Assembly: GCA_900766825.1 (NCBI GenBank)
Contig: CAAFWU010000063.1
Coordinates: forward strand, 1 to 64,000
Length of the DNA: 64,000 nucleotides
Origin: Bacteroidales bacterium
GTDB lineage: Bacteria > Bacteroidota > Bacteroidia > Bacteroidales > Marinilabiliaceae
Direction: 5' to 3'
Shown: positions 26,002 to 35,318 of the stretch, piece after piece
Layout: each line of letters opens with the position of its first letter
How positions within the stretch are numbered: position 1 is the first letter of the stretch
Notes under the pieces: generated by a model
What the model saw: only the letters and a program-made list of their open reading frames with translations
The model's database searches: none
What the model was told of the DNA's origin: nothing
Made by a program: the position numbers and the translations under genes

Positions 26002-27231
26002 TTATTTGTTTTGGGTTGAAATAGATTCCAGTTTGTTCACCATGGCGCAGACACAAGAGTCGCTCCATACGTTTTCGGCAGTCTCGAACATATCTATTAG
26101 GGCAAATATGGGAAGGATGACGCCCATGATGCCAACGGGTGCACCTGGAGCATCGGCCATGAGAGAGAGGGTGAGAAAGTAGCAGCCCATGGGAACACCA
26201 GCGTTGCCTATGGCAGAAAATACCGCCACCACAAGCCAAGTGAGCATGGAGCCCCAAGTGAGCTCAACACCTCCATTTTGAAGAACAAAGAGCGATGTGA
26301 CCAAGATAAAGGCTGCACACCCATTCATGTTGATGGTAGTACAAATGGGCAGAACAAATCTTGTAACGCGAGTTTGCATATGTGCATTCTCCTCAGCCGA
26401 ACGCATGGTCACAGGGAGCGTTGAGGCCGACGATTTAGTAAAGAGAGCCATGAGAACCGCAGGCGTCATCTGCCTCAAAAGTCGGACCGGATTAATTCGC
26501 TGAACCAAAAGGAAGAGAGGCAACACCACAAAGAACTGAATGAAGTTACTGCCCAAGATAACAGCCAAATACTTACCCAGCGAACCAGCCACAGCACCAG
26601 CCGACACCTGAGCCGAGAAGCCAGCCGCAAAGGCCACAATGCCCAAAGGAAGAGCCCAAATAAGAGCGTTGATAAGTGTGCAGAGCAAATCTTGCAGACC
26701 ATTGAGAGCCTTGAGAACCAACTCCACATTGCTATTGCCCCTCTTGATGAGGTGTGCCAAAGCCAAGCCAAAAGATGCGCAAACAATAAGAATAGATAGC
26801 ACATTGCCCGAGGCAAAGGGCGTGACAATATTGTTTGGCACCACTGCGAGTATGTGGTCGAAATAGGTTTGGTTGGTCAACCCAACGGGCACATCTGTGG
26901 TGCCACTTACCACCACATCCTGAGGTAGGTTGCTGGGAGCAATGGTGACAAAAAGAAGCAGACCCACAACGGCGGCGCATATGGTGGTGAGGAGCGTAAA
27001 TGTGATGGTCCTCAAAAAGATGCGCCCTGTGTTTTTCTGAGTACCGAAGGATGCAAGAGTGGTGAGCACTGCCAAAGCTATGGTGGGCACAGCCACAAAC
27101 TGAAAGAGTCGGGTGTAGATGGCGGCAATGAAGTCCAGAAAAGAGTTGAGGCCACTTATATTGAGGCACCCCAGAATGGCACCAATGATGAGTGCCGCCA
27201 ACCATAGCAAGGTCTTGGATTTGAATTTCAT
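26002..27231 (-). CDS. DAACS-family (GltP/SstT-like) symporter with altered binding site
   Basis: This 409-residue inner membrane protein has the dicarboxylate/amino acid:cation symporter fold: hairpin HP1 with SSASTLP, TM7 with INMNGCAAF (301-308) and TM8 with LIDMFETAENVWSDS. Compared with archaeal GltPh, the sodium-site NMDGT is NMNGC here (Asp replaced by Asn303). The substrate arginine (R397 in GltPh) aligns with Glu383 and the upstream D390 with Phe. D380, N387 and D391 are kept. The substrate is therefore probably not glutamate or aspartate; a basic or neutral compound is more likely. It begins 15 bases after the TonB receptor stop and is probably cotranscribed with it. Confidence 0.9.
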   Translation of the reverse strand: MKFKSKTLLWLAALIIGAILGCLNISGLNSFLDFIAAIYTRLFQFVAVPTIALAVLTTLASFGTQKNTGRIFLRTITFTLLTTICAAVVGLLLFVTIAPSNLPQDVVVSGTTDVPVGLTNQTYFDHILAVVPNNIVTPFASGNVLSILIVCASFGLALAHLIKRGNSNVELVLKALNGLQDLLCTLINALIWALPLGIVAFAAGFSAQVSAGAVAGSLGKYLAVILGSNFIQFFVVLPLFLLVQRINPVRLLRQMTPAVLMALFTKSSASTLPVTMRSAEENAHMQTRVTRFVLPICTTINMNGCAAFILVTSLFVLQNGGVELTWGSMLTWLVVAVFSAIGNAGVPMGCYFLTLSLMADAPGAPVGIMGVILPIFALIDMFETAENVWSDSCVCAMVNKLESISTQNK

Positions 27232-27246
27232 GATTTGGGTCAGGAA

Positions 27247-29247
27247 TTATATTGACAGTGCAATATTAAGATAAAAATTTCGTCCCTTCTGCGGTATTTT
27301 GTTCCAATCGGAGTAAGATGAGTAGGCTCTGTCCAATAGGTTTTCCACACCGCCGCGGATGGTTACATAAACCTTCTTAATGCCGAATGCATAGTGGGCA
27401 TTGAGGTTGACTATGGCATAGGCTGGCGTGGGCTGCTCGCCATAGTGCTGTCCGTAGTTCACCTGTTTGGCATTGCCTTGCAGTTCGGCTTGGGCTCCGA
27501 AGCGACTCCACTGACCATTGAATTGGGTTTGGTAGGCAAAGGGGGAGATGAGAGGCAAGTCGTAGGAGCCATCTCGACCAATGGCATATGCCAACTTAAC
27601 TTTCCAACGAAGCCATTGCGCCACTTGCCAATTTGCAGTGAGAGTGGTGTTTACAATATGCACATCCTCATCGTTCTGATAAACCTTGACACCCTCAGCA
27701 CCTACGGTCATGGGGCTCAAGCGACTATCCAATGCTCCTATGATATAGTTTTGGAAAAGGAAGGCATCCACACCGAGAGAGACATTGAAACGTGTGGCTG
27801 GGGCAAAGGCGAGTGAGCCATTAAGTTCAAAAGCTGCCTCATTTTTGAGGTGAGGGTTGCCAATATAGTCGAACTGGTCGAAGGTGTTGTTGAGGTAGTA
27901 GCCATAAGCTTCGGTGACCGATGGAGCACGGCTGCCCCACCCTGCGCCCACGCTTATATTCCAGTGACTGGGAGCCCAAGCGTAGCCCACAGCAATGCGA
28001 CCTGTTGTCTGATGGTAGTTGCGTATCATGCGGGGGAAGAAGACATGGAGTGCCTCATAGCCCTCGTCGCTGTTGAGTTTCTGCGTCTGCCATGCCACCT
28101 TAGCCGATAGGCTGAGGGTCTGATGATGGGGCAGACTGAGGGCATCGGCCAAAGCCAAACCAGTGTTGAGGGTGCCAACATCGGGCCATGTGACCATATA
28201 CATGGGTGCGGCACCGCCAGGGTACATGGTCATGTCGGCAAACAACCTATTGTAGTAGAGATCGTAGTTGACCAAAATATCGTGCCGCCCGCTCTTGGCA
28301 TGCAGCAAGGAGTAGAGACCAGCAGTTTGGCTCTCGCCTGGCATATCCATGTGAATCTCCACATCGGGGCGATGGGTGTCGTCCATCACGTGGGTAATGT
28401 GATTGTAGTAAACCTTAGTTTCCCAATCTGCTGCTTTGGCCCAAGCTAAATTCAAATTGCGCTTGTAGGAGAGCGACCCAATGAGACCCTCAGCTTTGAG
28501 GACATCCATATTGAGCGCGGGGTATCCCACATCGGTGGCTCTATCGAATATAAAGGTAGCCTCAATGGCTTGTCCCTCGGCTGGTTGAAAACCCAGATTG
28601 GCAAAGGCGTTAACCTTTTGGAACTGTGAGAAAGGGACCTCGTTGTTGCCTCCTGCCTTATCGTTTTGGGCGTGGCGGAAGAAGGCTCCGAAGTTGGTGT
28701 AGAAAGCCGAGCGAGATATGGCAGCGTCGGCACCATAGACCTGAAGGTGACCGTTGAACTCGTGACCTGCGCTGAGGTTGAGAGCGAGTGGCGTGGCATT
28801 GAAGCCCACCTTACGGAGCTTGAGGTCGAGGCTGCCGCCAATGTTGCCAGTGGACTGTGGGTTGCCGCTCAGACCAGAGTTTAGGCTTATGCTCTGAAGG
28901 TTTCCGCTCTCTACGTAGGAGGTCACGGGGTCCATCTTATCGGTGCAGGCGTAGAAGATCTTCATGCCATCGATGGTGGTGGAGAGTCGCTCGCTCTGCA
29001 TGTTGTTAACCACGGGCTCGAGGGCGTAGGTGCCTCGGCGAACCAAGTTGACCTTGTCGAGTTGGGCAAGGTGTTCGTCCACACTTGCCACCTGACCTTT
29101 GGCGGAGCGTTTGCTTGTGGAGCGGGGTGCTGAAACAACCTCAACTTCGTCGATGAGGTGGTTGTCGGTGGTTATGGAACCAGAGGTTCCAATGGCTATG
29201 GTGTCAGCTGCCACGGGGGCAAGAAGAAGAGTTAGGGCACATATCAT
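27247..29247 (-). CDS. TonB-dependent receptor, OprC/NosA-like (probable copper)
   Basis: The 666-residue outer membrane receptor has a short signal peptide (MICALTLLLAPVAA) and no carboxypeptidase-like N-domain, so it is not SusC type. A plug domain holds VVSAPRSTSKRS, a TIDGMKIFYACTDKMDP segment and NIGGSLDLKLRK. The Cys/Asp/Met cluster ACTDKMDP resembles the metal-contact region of copper receptors of the OprC/NosA group. The beta barrel follows and ends in the usual aromatic strand GRNFYLNIALSI. Its ATG overlaps the stop of the upstream lipoprotein gene (ATGA), so the two are translationally coupled. Copper as substrate is inferred from this motif and the lipoprotein; iron complexes or vitamin B12 are alternatives. 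Confidence 0.85.
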   Translation of the reverse strand: MICALTLLLAPVAADTIAIGTSGSITTDNHLIDEVEVVSAPRSTSKRSAKGQVASVDEHLAQLDKVNLVRRGTYALEPVVNNMQSERLSTTIDGMKIFYACTDKMDPVTSYVESGNLQSISLNSGLSGNPQSTGNIGGSLDLKLRKVGFNATPLALNLSAGHEFNGHLQVYGADAAISRSAFYTNFGAFFRHAQNDKAGGNNEVPFSQFQKVNAFANLGFQPAEGQAIEATFIFDRATDVGYPALNMDVLKAEGLIGSLSYKRNLNLAWAKAADWETKVYYNHITHVMDDTHRPDVEIHMDMPGESQTAGLYSLLHAKSGRHDILVNYDLYYNRLFADMTMYPGGAAPMYMVTWPDVGTLNTGLALADALSLPHHQTLSLSAKVAWQTQKLNSDEGYEALHVFFPRMIRNYHQTTGRIAVGYAWAPSHWNISVGAGWGSRAPSVTEAYGYYLNNTFDQFDYIGNPHLKNEAAFELNGSLAFAPATRFNVSLGVDAFLFQNYIIGALDSRLSPMTVGAEGVKVYQNDEDVHIVNTTLTANWQVAQWLRWKVKLAYAIGRDGSYDLPLISPFAYQTQFNGQWSRFGAQAELQGNAKQVNYGQHYGEQPTPAYAIVNLNAHYAFGIKKVYVTIRGGVENLLDRAYSSYSDWNKIPQKGRNFYLNIALSI

Positions 29248-30185
29248 AGGGTGACGGAGAGTACAATATCTTGAGCAAGAACATTATCGGATTGGTCGAG
29301 GACGGAGAACGTTATGTCCCATCGGCCAGACATGGTGAGGTTGATGGTGCCAGCGTAGGAACCGTCCTCTTGTTTGGTCAGGGCCACATTGTTGGGCGAT
29401 GAGTGACCACCCATGTCGGGCATAGTGGGCTCAAAGTCGAGGGTAAAGACGTCGGAGGCAAGGGCGTAGGGCTGGGTCATGTCGGCTGACTTTTGTGAGA
29501 CGTAGGCCTCGATGGTGTTTTCGCCAATGTGCCAATCGAGAGGGTTGACTATAGAGAGGAAGTAGGTTTGGTCGTTGGCTTTGAAGGACTTAACCCAGGC
29601 TTGACCTTCGGCGATGGGCTCGACATCTATTGAAACTTGGTCCACATGGGCTTGACTTCCAAGAACATCGATGTCGAAGGATAGGGACCATGTGTTGCCG
29701 TCCGACGAGGCCATGATGTAGGATATCCAACCACGTTTAACGGCCAAATACTTATCGTTAAAAGATTGAACAGTGGCACCAACGGGAGTGCTATGCTTTT
29801 TGTTCATGGCACTCATGTTCATAATGGGGGTGAGGTTGGAAATGGTGAAATTCTTTATGTAGTTGCCCGTTTTTTTCTTGGTTGCCACAAAATAGATGTC
29901 GTTATACCCCACATGTGCCGAGCCCGATTTAGTGTAGGCAAAGAGGTTGTACTTGCCATCGATTTCGGTAGAGAGTTCGGGAATTATGGTAACGGTCTGG
30001 AGGAATTTATAGACCTGAAGAGCTTCCTCGGCCGAGCAGCAATCGACGTCGTCGGTTATGGTTATGCCAGACCCTTCGAGTTCGGCAAAGTCAATGCCGT
30101 CGTCGTTGCTATTGCAGGAAAAAAGAGTTAGCGAGGCAAGAAAAAGAGATGCTACGTTGCTGAGTTTGAGTGTTTTCATTTTCAT
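29244..30185 (-). CDS. lipoprotein with two Met/His metal-type motifs (YtkA/FixH-like)
   Basis: This 313-residue protein starts at the ATG at 30185, giving MKMKTLKLSNVASLF and a lipobox TLFSC. The longer upstream frame adds a non-signal-like stretch and is rejected. It has two beta-sandwich-like halves, each with a similar motif: IMNMSAMNKKHSTP in the first and MPDMGGHSSP in the second, both MxxM-type followed by HS(T/S)P. The second half then reads DGSYAGTINLTMSGRWDI, typical of YtkA/FixH-like domains that go with copper handling. It overlaps the TonB receptor gene by 4 bases. I infer an outer-membrane-anchored metal-binding partner of the receptor. Confidence 0.8.
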   Translation of the reverse strand: MKMKTLKLSNVASLFLASLTLFSCNSNDDGIDFAELEGSGITITDDVDCCSAEEALQVYKFLQTVTIIPELSTEIDGKYNLFAYTKSGSAHVGYNDIYFVATKKKTGNYIKNFTISNLTPIMNMSAMNKKHSTPVGATVQSFNDKYLAVKRGWISYIMASSDGNTWSLSFDIDVLGSQAHVDQVSIDVEPIAEGQAWVKSFKANDQTYFLSIVNPLDWHIGENTIEAYVSQKSADMTQPYALASDVFTLDFEPTMPDMGGHSSPNNVALTKQEDGSYAGTINLTMSGRWDITFSVLDQSDNVLAQDIVLSVTL

Positions 30186-30221
30186 AAATGTTATTTGCCT
30201 ATTGGGTTTGTGAGTAAGAGA

Positions 30222-30278
30222 ATAAAAAAGAAAAGAGGGGGCGGATGCCAAAGAATGGCACTGTGGCATTCCGCCCCC
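30222..30278 (-). terminator. terminator or attenuator after susD-like gene
   Basis: A GC-rich hairpin (30237-30248 with 30265-30278, one bulged base) is followed on the minus strand by CTTTTCTTTTTTATTC. No promoter is visible in the 37 bases between the end of the T-rich tract and the lipoprotein ATG, so partial readthrough may feed the metal-receptor genes. Confidence 0.8.
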
Positions 30279-30307
30279 AGAGGTGATGTTTTAGAGTCTA
30301 TAGAACT

Positions 30308-31948
30308 TTAGTAGCCAGGGTTTTGAGCAATGCCAAGGCTCTCTCCCGAGAGACCTGTTGGGATGGGCTGACGGTAGTGACGACCCTGCACATTGTTATA
30401 CTTGGCCACAAGGTGGTTGTGGATCTTGGTAAAGAAGGCACTCTGGTCGGAGGTGTAGGTCAACTTCGAGCTCCAATCGTCGGCAAAGTGTTTGTAGTTT
30501 GCCACCTCTTTTACGCTGGCAATGAGGTTCTTCCAGCGATAGTTGTTGAGGAGGGAGAACTGCTCGTAGGTGAACTCATAGTCCCACTCGCGCTGTATGG
30601 TCTTAAGAGTGAGTTGGTCGGCTGTGACGCCACTGATGCCAGCACGTTCGCGGAGTTTATTGAAGGGCTCCACGGCTTCGGAAGCTTTGCCCAACTGAAC
30701 AAGGGCCTCGGCTTTGATAAGGAGAACTTCGGCATAGCGGATCTCGATGCGGTCAACGGAGTTTTGGGTAATCTCGAGGTTCTCGGCATCGTCATAGCTT
30801 TGGTCCACGCCCTTGCCATTGATGGGGGTGTAGACGGGCGAATAGTAGGTGTGCGAAAGTCCAGTCTCGGGGTTTACCAAACTGGTGAAGTAGGTCTTGA
30901 GGAGACGTTTGTCGTCGGGCTGCTCGGCTTTCCAATCGTCGTAGAGGTCGTCGTCGGCCACCTCGGTGTGGTTCTGCGAATAGCCCTGACCGTTCTCGCC
31001 ATTCTGGAAGGGGAAGGTCCAAGAGCAGTGGGTCTGGTGGTTGCCTTGGGCGTCGGCTTTATCGCCATCGTGGGCAATGGTAAAGATGTGTTCGTTGGTG
31101 CCACGCTTATTGCTTTCGTATTCACGACCCCAAAGTTTGTTATACTCAGGATCGAGGGCAAGTTTGCCACTGCTGATGACTTTGTTGGCATACTCCACAG
31201 CTTTCTCAAGACGAGCAGGTGTGGTGGTGAACTCGGGGTCGGTTTGTGTGTTGGCAATGGCAGCTACCTCCTGAGCAGAGAGTGGGTTGTCGCCCCAAAC
31301 CAGATAGGTACGAGCCAGAAGAGCCTGAGCAGCTTGTTTGCTGGGAACGCGAGGATCGCCATTGTAGTCCTTGAGGAGGCTCTCGGCGGCAGTAAAGTCA
31401 GAAACGATTTGGTTGAAGACTTCGTCAATGGACTTGCGCTCGGTGGTGCTGCCACCCTCTTCGGTGAATACAGGAACCTCGCCCCAGAGCTGAGCTAACT
31501 TAAGGTAGGCTAGTGCGCGGAGGAACTTTGCTTTGCCCACTGCGGCATCGTAGCCAGATTGGGTTACAGTGCCAGCCTCAAGAGATTTGGTGATGGTGGC
31601 AATAGCTTCATTATCCTCGGCCACGCTGAGGAGCAGGTGGTTGAAAATCTTGATTTGATACCAAGTGCTGGCGTTCTGCTCAAAGCGCGAGTTAACAGGA
31701 CCAGCTTCGCCCTCTTCGCCCTCGAAAGAGATCAACTTATTGGAGTTGAGCTCGATGATAAAGGAGAAAGAACTACTAAGGGGTTGCCAATGGCTGTAGA
31801 CACCGTTGACGAGCGAGAGAGCTGTGGCATCGTCGGTTACAACATTTTGGTCGGTGATGTTATTAGATACCTCATCGTCATCGTCGGAGCAAGAGGTAAG
31901 ACCCGTGAACGCTGCGGCAAAGGCAGCAAAGAGTAAAAATTTCTTCAT
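30308..31948 (-). CDS. SusD/RagB-family nutrient-binding lipoprotein
   Basis: The 546-residue protein has a signal peptide with lipobox LTSC (about residue 20) and an acidic surface-export stretch SDDDDE right after the cysteine. SusD features include TPR-like helices (AKFLRALAYLKLAQLWGEVPV, split around 150), EKAVEYANKVISSGKL, and the C-terminal block RIEIRYAEVLLIKAEALV, FNKLRERAGI and IQREWDYEFTYE. It caps the SusC transporter and binds the substrate at the cell surface. It is 43 bases downstream of the susC-like gene. No glycoside hydrolase or peptidase is nearby, so the substrate is unknown. Confidence 0.95.
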   Translation of the reverse strand: MKKFLLFAAFAAAFTGLTSCSDDDDEVSNNITDQNVVTDDATALSLVNGVYSHWQPLSSSFSFIIELNSNKLISFEGEEGEAGPVNSRFEQNASTWYQIKIFNHLLLSVAEDNEAIATITKSLEAGTVTQSGYDAAVGKAKFLRALAYLKLAQLWGEVPVFTEEGGSTTERKSIDEVFNQIVSDFTAAESLLKDYNGDPRVPSKQAAQALLARTYLVWGDNPLSAQEVAAIANTQTDPEFTTTPARLEKAVEYANKVISSGKLALDPEYNKLWGREYESNKRGTNEHIFTIAHDGDKADAQGNHQTHCSWTFPFQNGENGQGYSQNHTEVADDDLYDDWKAEQPDDKRLLKTYFTSLVNPETGLSHTYYSPVYTPINGKGVDQSYDDAENLEITQNSVDRIEIRYAEVLLIKAEALVQLGKASEAVEPFNKLRERAGISGVTADQLTLKTIQREWDYEFTYEQFSLLNNYRWKNLIASVKEVANYKHFADDWSSKLTYTSDQSAFFTKIHNHLVAKYNNVQGRHYRQPIPTGLSGESLGIAQNPGY

Positions 31949-31991
31949 AATTTCTGTTGTTGGTTTAATTTGGTCTATAAAATAGTTTTTG

Positions 31992-34900
31992 TTACAGGGT
32001 TAGGTTGATTCCGAAGAGGAAAGAGCGGCTGGCTGGGTAGGCACCAGAGTCGGTACCGTTGGCCACCTCGGGGTCGTAGCCCTTATAGGGGGTTATGGTG
32101 AAGATGTTAGAGCCTGAGGCTGTGAGCCTTATTCGGAAAGGTAGTTCGCTGGGAAGGGGAACATTGTAGCCAATGGTCAAGTTGCGAAGCTTGAGGTAGT
32201 TGGCGTTTTGCACATATCGGCTATCGATGTAGGAGAAGGGGCGAGAGACATCGACCTTGGCCAATGTGTTGCCACCATTCTCGGGTGTCCAAGAGTCCAA
32301 CACGGTGGTGAGGACGTTGTATGAGTCGCCCGTTTGCTCGAGTCGGCTACCAAGGGCATTGTAGAGTTTGTTACCCACGCTACCCGCCAAAGAGATGGCT
32401 ATGTCAAACCAGCGAACCTGCAGATTGGTAGAGAAGCCATAGGTGAGCTTGGGTTGCACACTGCCCAAAATCTGACGGTCGTCGCCATCGATGCGTCCGT
32501 TGCCATCGGCATCCTGATACTTCACGTCGCCTGGTTTAGGCTTTTGACCGTTGACGGTGGGGAGGGCATCCAAGTTGTCCGTGCTCTGCACAATACCTTG
32601 GAAACGAAGACCATAGAAGGAACCGAGGGACTCACCGCGGCGCAGTATTTGTTGGTTGCTGCTGCCTATGATGACGTTGTTGGTGGAACCCATGTCAGTA
32701 ATCTCGTTCTTGTTGTGAGCCACGTTCACGCTGGCACTCCAGTTGACGTTGGTGTTCTTAATGATGTTGGCACTCACAGAGAGTTCGAGACCCTTATTTT
32801 CCACATTGCCAACGTTTTGCCATTGGGTGGTCACGCCACTTGCGAAACCTATGGGCACCTCCAGAAGCAGGTCGGATGTCTTTTTGTAGTAGGCATCAAA
32901 AACCACGTTTATTCTACTGGAGAGGAAGCCGAAGTCGGCACCCACATTGTAGCTTGCAGTGGTCTCCCACTTGAGGTTCTCGTTGGCAGTGCTCTTCTTA
33001 CTGTAGCTGGACGAACCGCCGTAGGAGTTGGTGTCGTAGGCCGTGGAGAAGGCATAGTCAGGAATCTCCTGGTTGCCGACCACGCCACCCGAGAGGCGAA
33101 TCTTAAGGTAGGAGAGCGAGGATACTCCTTGAAGGAAGGGTTCGCGATCCACATTCCAGCTTATGCCGAGCGAGGGAAAGTAGCCCCATCGGTGGCTATG
33201 GGCAAAGCGGCTGCTGTTGTCGGCACGAAAGGTGGCCGTGGCATTGTACTTGCTCAGCAGGGTGTAGTTGACGCGGGCAATGAAGGAGTTGAGGTCGCTC
33301 TCGCTCTTGGATGTCTGCGGTGTATAGACATTAGAGCCTCCGCCTAAGTTATTGTGCTTCAGCGTCTCATTAGAGAAGTTGCTTGTGCGCGTATTGCTAT
33401 AGGTTGACGTTGAGCTCTGTTTGGTGAAGCCCACCATAGCATCCAGATGATTGGCATCGTTGAGATCTCGGTTCCATGTGAGGGTGTACTCCTGCTGCCA
33501 GATGTCGGTCTGTCTGTTGCCCACGCCGCCAATGCCGTTGGTGGCAAGACCGAGGGATGTGTAGGCTCCCGAGAAGTAGTTCTGTACCAAATGGTCGGCA
33601 TTGTAGCCCACAGCAATCTTGATTACGAAGTCGCCCAAGGTGTAAGAGGTCCAGATGTTGGAGAGCAGATAGTTGTCTATGTTCTCTGCCACGCTCTCTT
33701 CGAGGTCGTAGACAGGATTGGCAGCGTGGTCGCCAATGGCAAAATAGGCGTACTCGTAGGGGTTGTTAAAGTTATAGGATCCATCCGCATTGCGGACCGA
33801 GACCACGGGTGGCATGAGCAATGCGTAGACAAAGCTGTTGGTGATGCCAGCTGAGAAGGGCGATGAGTTGTAGACCTGCTCTTCGGATGTGGTGAGACCA
33901 TTTTGTTTGCTTCGACCAAAGGTTGCGTTGATGCCAAAGCGGAGATCCTTGCGTAGGGTCCACTCTACATTGGTATGGAAGTTATAGCGCTGAAAACCAG
34001 AGTTTAGAATTATACCATCTTGGTCGGTGTAGTTGCCAGAGAAGGCATAACGGCTCTTTTCACCTGCTCCATTGATGCTGAGTTCATGGCTCTTGTAAGC
34101 TGCCGTGCGTAACACCTCGTCCTGCCAGTCGGTTCCTTTGCCGAGGGCGGCAATCTGCTCGTCGGTATAACCACCTTTGTTGCCAAAATAGGTCTTTTGC
34201 AATTGAGCCCATTGGCTGGCATTGAGCAGATCCAATTTCTTGGTCACTTGAGCCAAGCCAGCTGTGAAACCATAGCGTATCTGGGCATTCTTGTCGCCCT
34301 CTTTGCCCTTCTTGGTGGTGACAAGGATTACACCATTTGCACCTCGGGAACCGTAGATGGCTGTGGCTGAAACATCTTTGAGAACCTCAACACTCTCAAT
34401 GTCGTTGGGGTTGATGGTGGCAAGGGGATTGAGGCTGCTCTCTATGGCTCCGAGACCAGTGCCAGAGTTGTCGGCATCTTTGAAATAGATGAAGCCATCG
34501 ATGACGTAGAGGGGCTCGTTGCTGGCGTTGACAGAATTGCCACCTCGAATTCGGATGGTGCTTGAGGCTCCTGGCTGTCCGCTGGCTGCCGTAACGTTGA
34601 GACCAGCCACTTGTCCGCTTAGGGCACCGTCCAGAGTTGCGGAGGAGCTATTTTCAAAGATGTCGGCCTTGACTTTGACCACTGAGCCTGTCAGTTGGGT
34701 TCGGCTCTGGGTTCCGTAACCCACCACAACAATGTCGTCCAAAACAGACTGCTCTTCGGCAAGGTGAACAACAATGGGTGTTCGGGGGTCGGCGGCTGAA
34801 AGGGTTTGAGTCTCGTAGCCAATAAAGGAGACGGTAACGTCGGCTGGGATTTTGCCTACCTTGAGTTGAAAGTTGCCATCAAAGTCAGTGGCGGTGCCGT

Positions 34901-35054
34901 TGGCGGCTGAGACTACCGTGGCTCCAACAATGGGCTCGCCACTCTTGGCATCTTGCACTCGACCTTTGATGATGATGTTCTGAGCGGATGCGGTTAGAAT
35001 AATCAGATGGCTCAGAAGAGTAAAGGTTAGGGTTCGATATATGATGTTTTTCAT
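31992..35054 (-). CDS. SusC/RagA-family TonB-linked outer membrane transporter
   Basis: The 1020-residue protein has a signal peptide ending near LTASAQ, then a CarboxypepD_reg-like domain (VQDAKSGEPIVGATV and TDFDGNFQLKV, about 30-100), the plug (IVVVGYGTQSRTQLTGSV, RIRGGNSVNASNEPLYVIDG and the SusC signature DVSATAIYGSRGANGVI near 225), and a 22-strand barrel ending SFLFGINLTL. It imports substrate captured by the SusD partner downstream. It has a perfect promoter about 265 bases upstream and a structured leader, but no adjacent sigma/anti-sigma or hybrid sensor gene in this window. Confidence 0.96.
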   Translation of the reverse strand: MKNIIYRTLTFTLLSHLIILTASAQNIIIKGRVQDAKSGEPIVGATVVSAANGTATDFDGNFQLKVGKIPADVTVSFIGYETQTLSAADPRTPIVVHLAEEQSVLDDIVVVGYGTQSRTQLTGSVVKVKADIFENSSSATLDGALSGQVAGLNVTAASGQPGASSTIRIRGGNSVNASNEPLYVIDGFIYFKDADNSGTGLGAIESSLNPLATINPNDIESVEVLKDVSATAIYGSRGANGVILVTTKKGKEGDKNAQIRYGFTAGLAQVTKKLDLLNASQWAQLQKTYFGNKGGYTDEQIAALGKGTDWQDEVLRTAAYKSHELSINGAGEKSRYAFSGNYTDQDGIILNSGFQRYNFHTNVEWTLRKDLRFGINATFGRSKQNGLTTSEEQVYNSSPFSAGITNSFVYALLMPPVVSVRNADGSYNFNNPYEYAYFAIGDHAANPVYDLEESVAENIDNYLLSNIWTSYTLGDFVIKIAVGYNADHLVQNYFSGAYTSLGLATNGIGGVGNRQTDIWQQEYTLTWNRDLNDANHLDAMVGFTKQSSTSTYSNTRTSNFSNETLKHNNLGGGSNVYTPQTSKSESDLNSFIARVNYTLLSKYNATATFRADNSSRFAHSHRWGYFPSLGISWNVDREPFLQGVSSLSYLKIRLSGGVVGNQEIPDYAFSTAYDTNSYGGSSSYSKKSTANENLKWETTASYNVGADFGFLSSRINVVFDAYYKKTSDLLLEVPIGFASGVTTQWQNVGNVENKGLELSVSANIIKNTNVNWSASVNVAHNKNEITDMGSTNNVIIGSSNQQILRRGESLGSFYGLRFQGIVQSTDNLDALPTVNGQKPKPGDVKYQDADGNGRIDGDDRQILGSVQPKLTYGFSTNLQVRWFDIAISLAGSVGNKLYNALGSRLEQTGDSYNVLTTVLDSWTPENGGNTLAKVDVSRPFSYIDSRYVQNANYLKLRNLTIGYNVPLPSELPFRIRLTASGSNIFTITPYKGYDPEVANGTDSGAYPASRSFLFGINLTL

Positions 35055-35312
35055 CCTTAGTCTTATGTTAATTTAGGGGGGCGGTGTCGGTGCCTCAATA
35101 TTATATGTGCTGGTGGGCACAGCCGACACGGGCGATGAAGAAGAAAACTCACAAGAAAAAAAGTGGCGCAGTGTCTATCGACACATTCGCATGTCTGCTC
35201 CCATTGCACAACGGGAAGAGAGGCAAGAGGCACAAGAGATAAGGGCCTCGATAGATGCACTTGTGAGAATGTTTTGTGTCATAACAGTAATGTTGTTGCT
35301 TTGTTTTTGTTT
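35055..35312 (-). other. long structured 5' leader of the susC-susD operon
   Basis: From the predicted start near 35312 the leader is about 258 bases. Near its 3' end GTGTCGG pairs with CCGACAC around an inner TGTGC/GCACA hairpin. A separate GTGTC-GATA-GACAC hairpin lies upstream (about 35173-35186). No known riboswitch consensus is recognised. A short plus-strand open frame at 35107-35358 has no family features and is not called. Confidence 0.45.
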
Positions 35313-35318
35313 TCTATG

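Noticed and set aside
30323..31498. 391-aa open frame opposite the susD-like gene
   Set aside because: It lies wholly inside a clear SusD gene and its translation is repetitive Val/Gly/Leu-rich sequence.
32334..33347. 337-aa open frame opposite the susC-like gene
   Set aside because: A shadow frame; the SusC barrel on the other strand is unambiguous.
11281..35101. Shared 15-mer CAATATTATATGTGC upstream of xerD (about 11281) and susC (about 35097)
   Set aside because: Both copies lie just upstream of minus-strand genes, but a few AT-rich 15-mer matches are expected by chance in 64 kb and no third copy was noticed.
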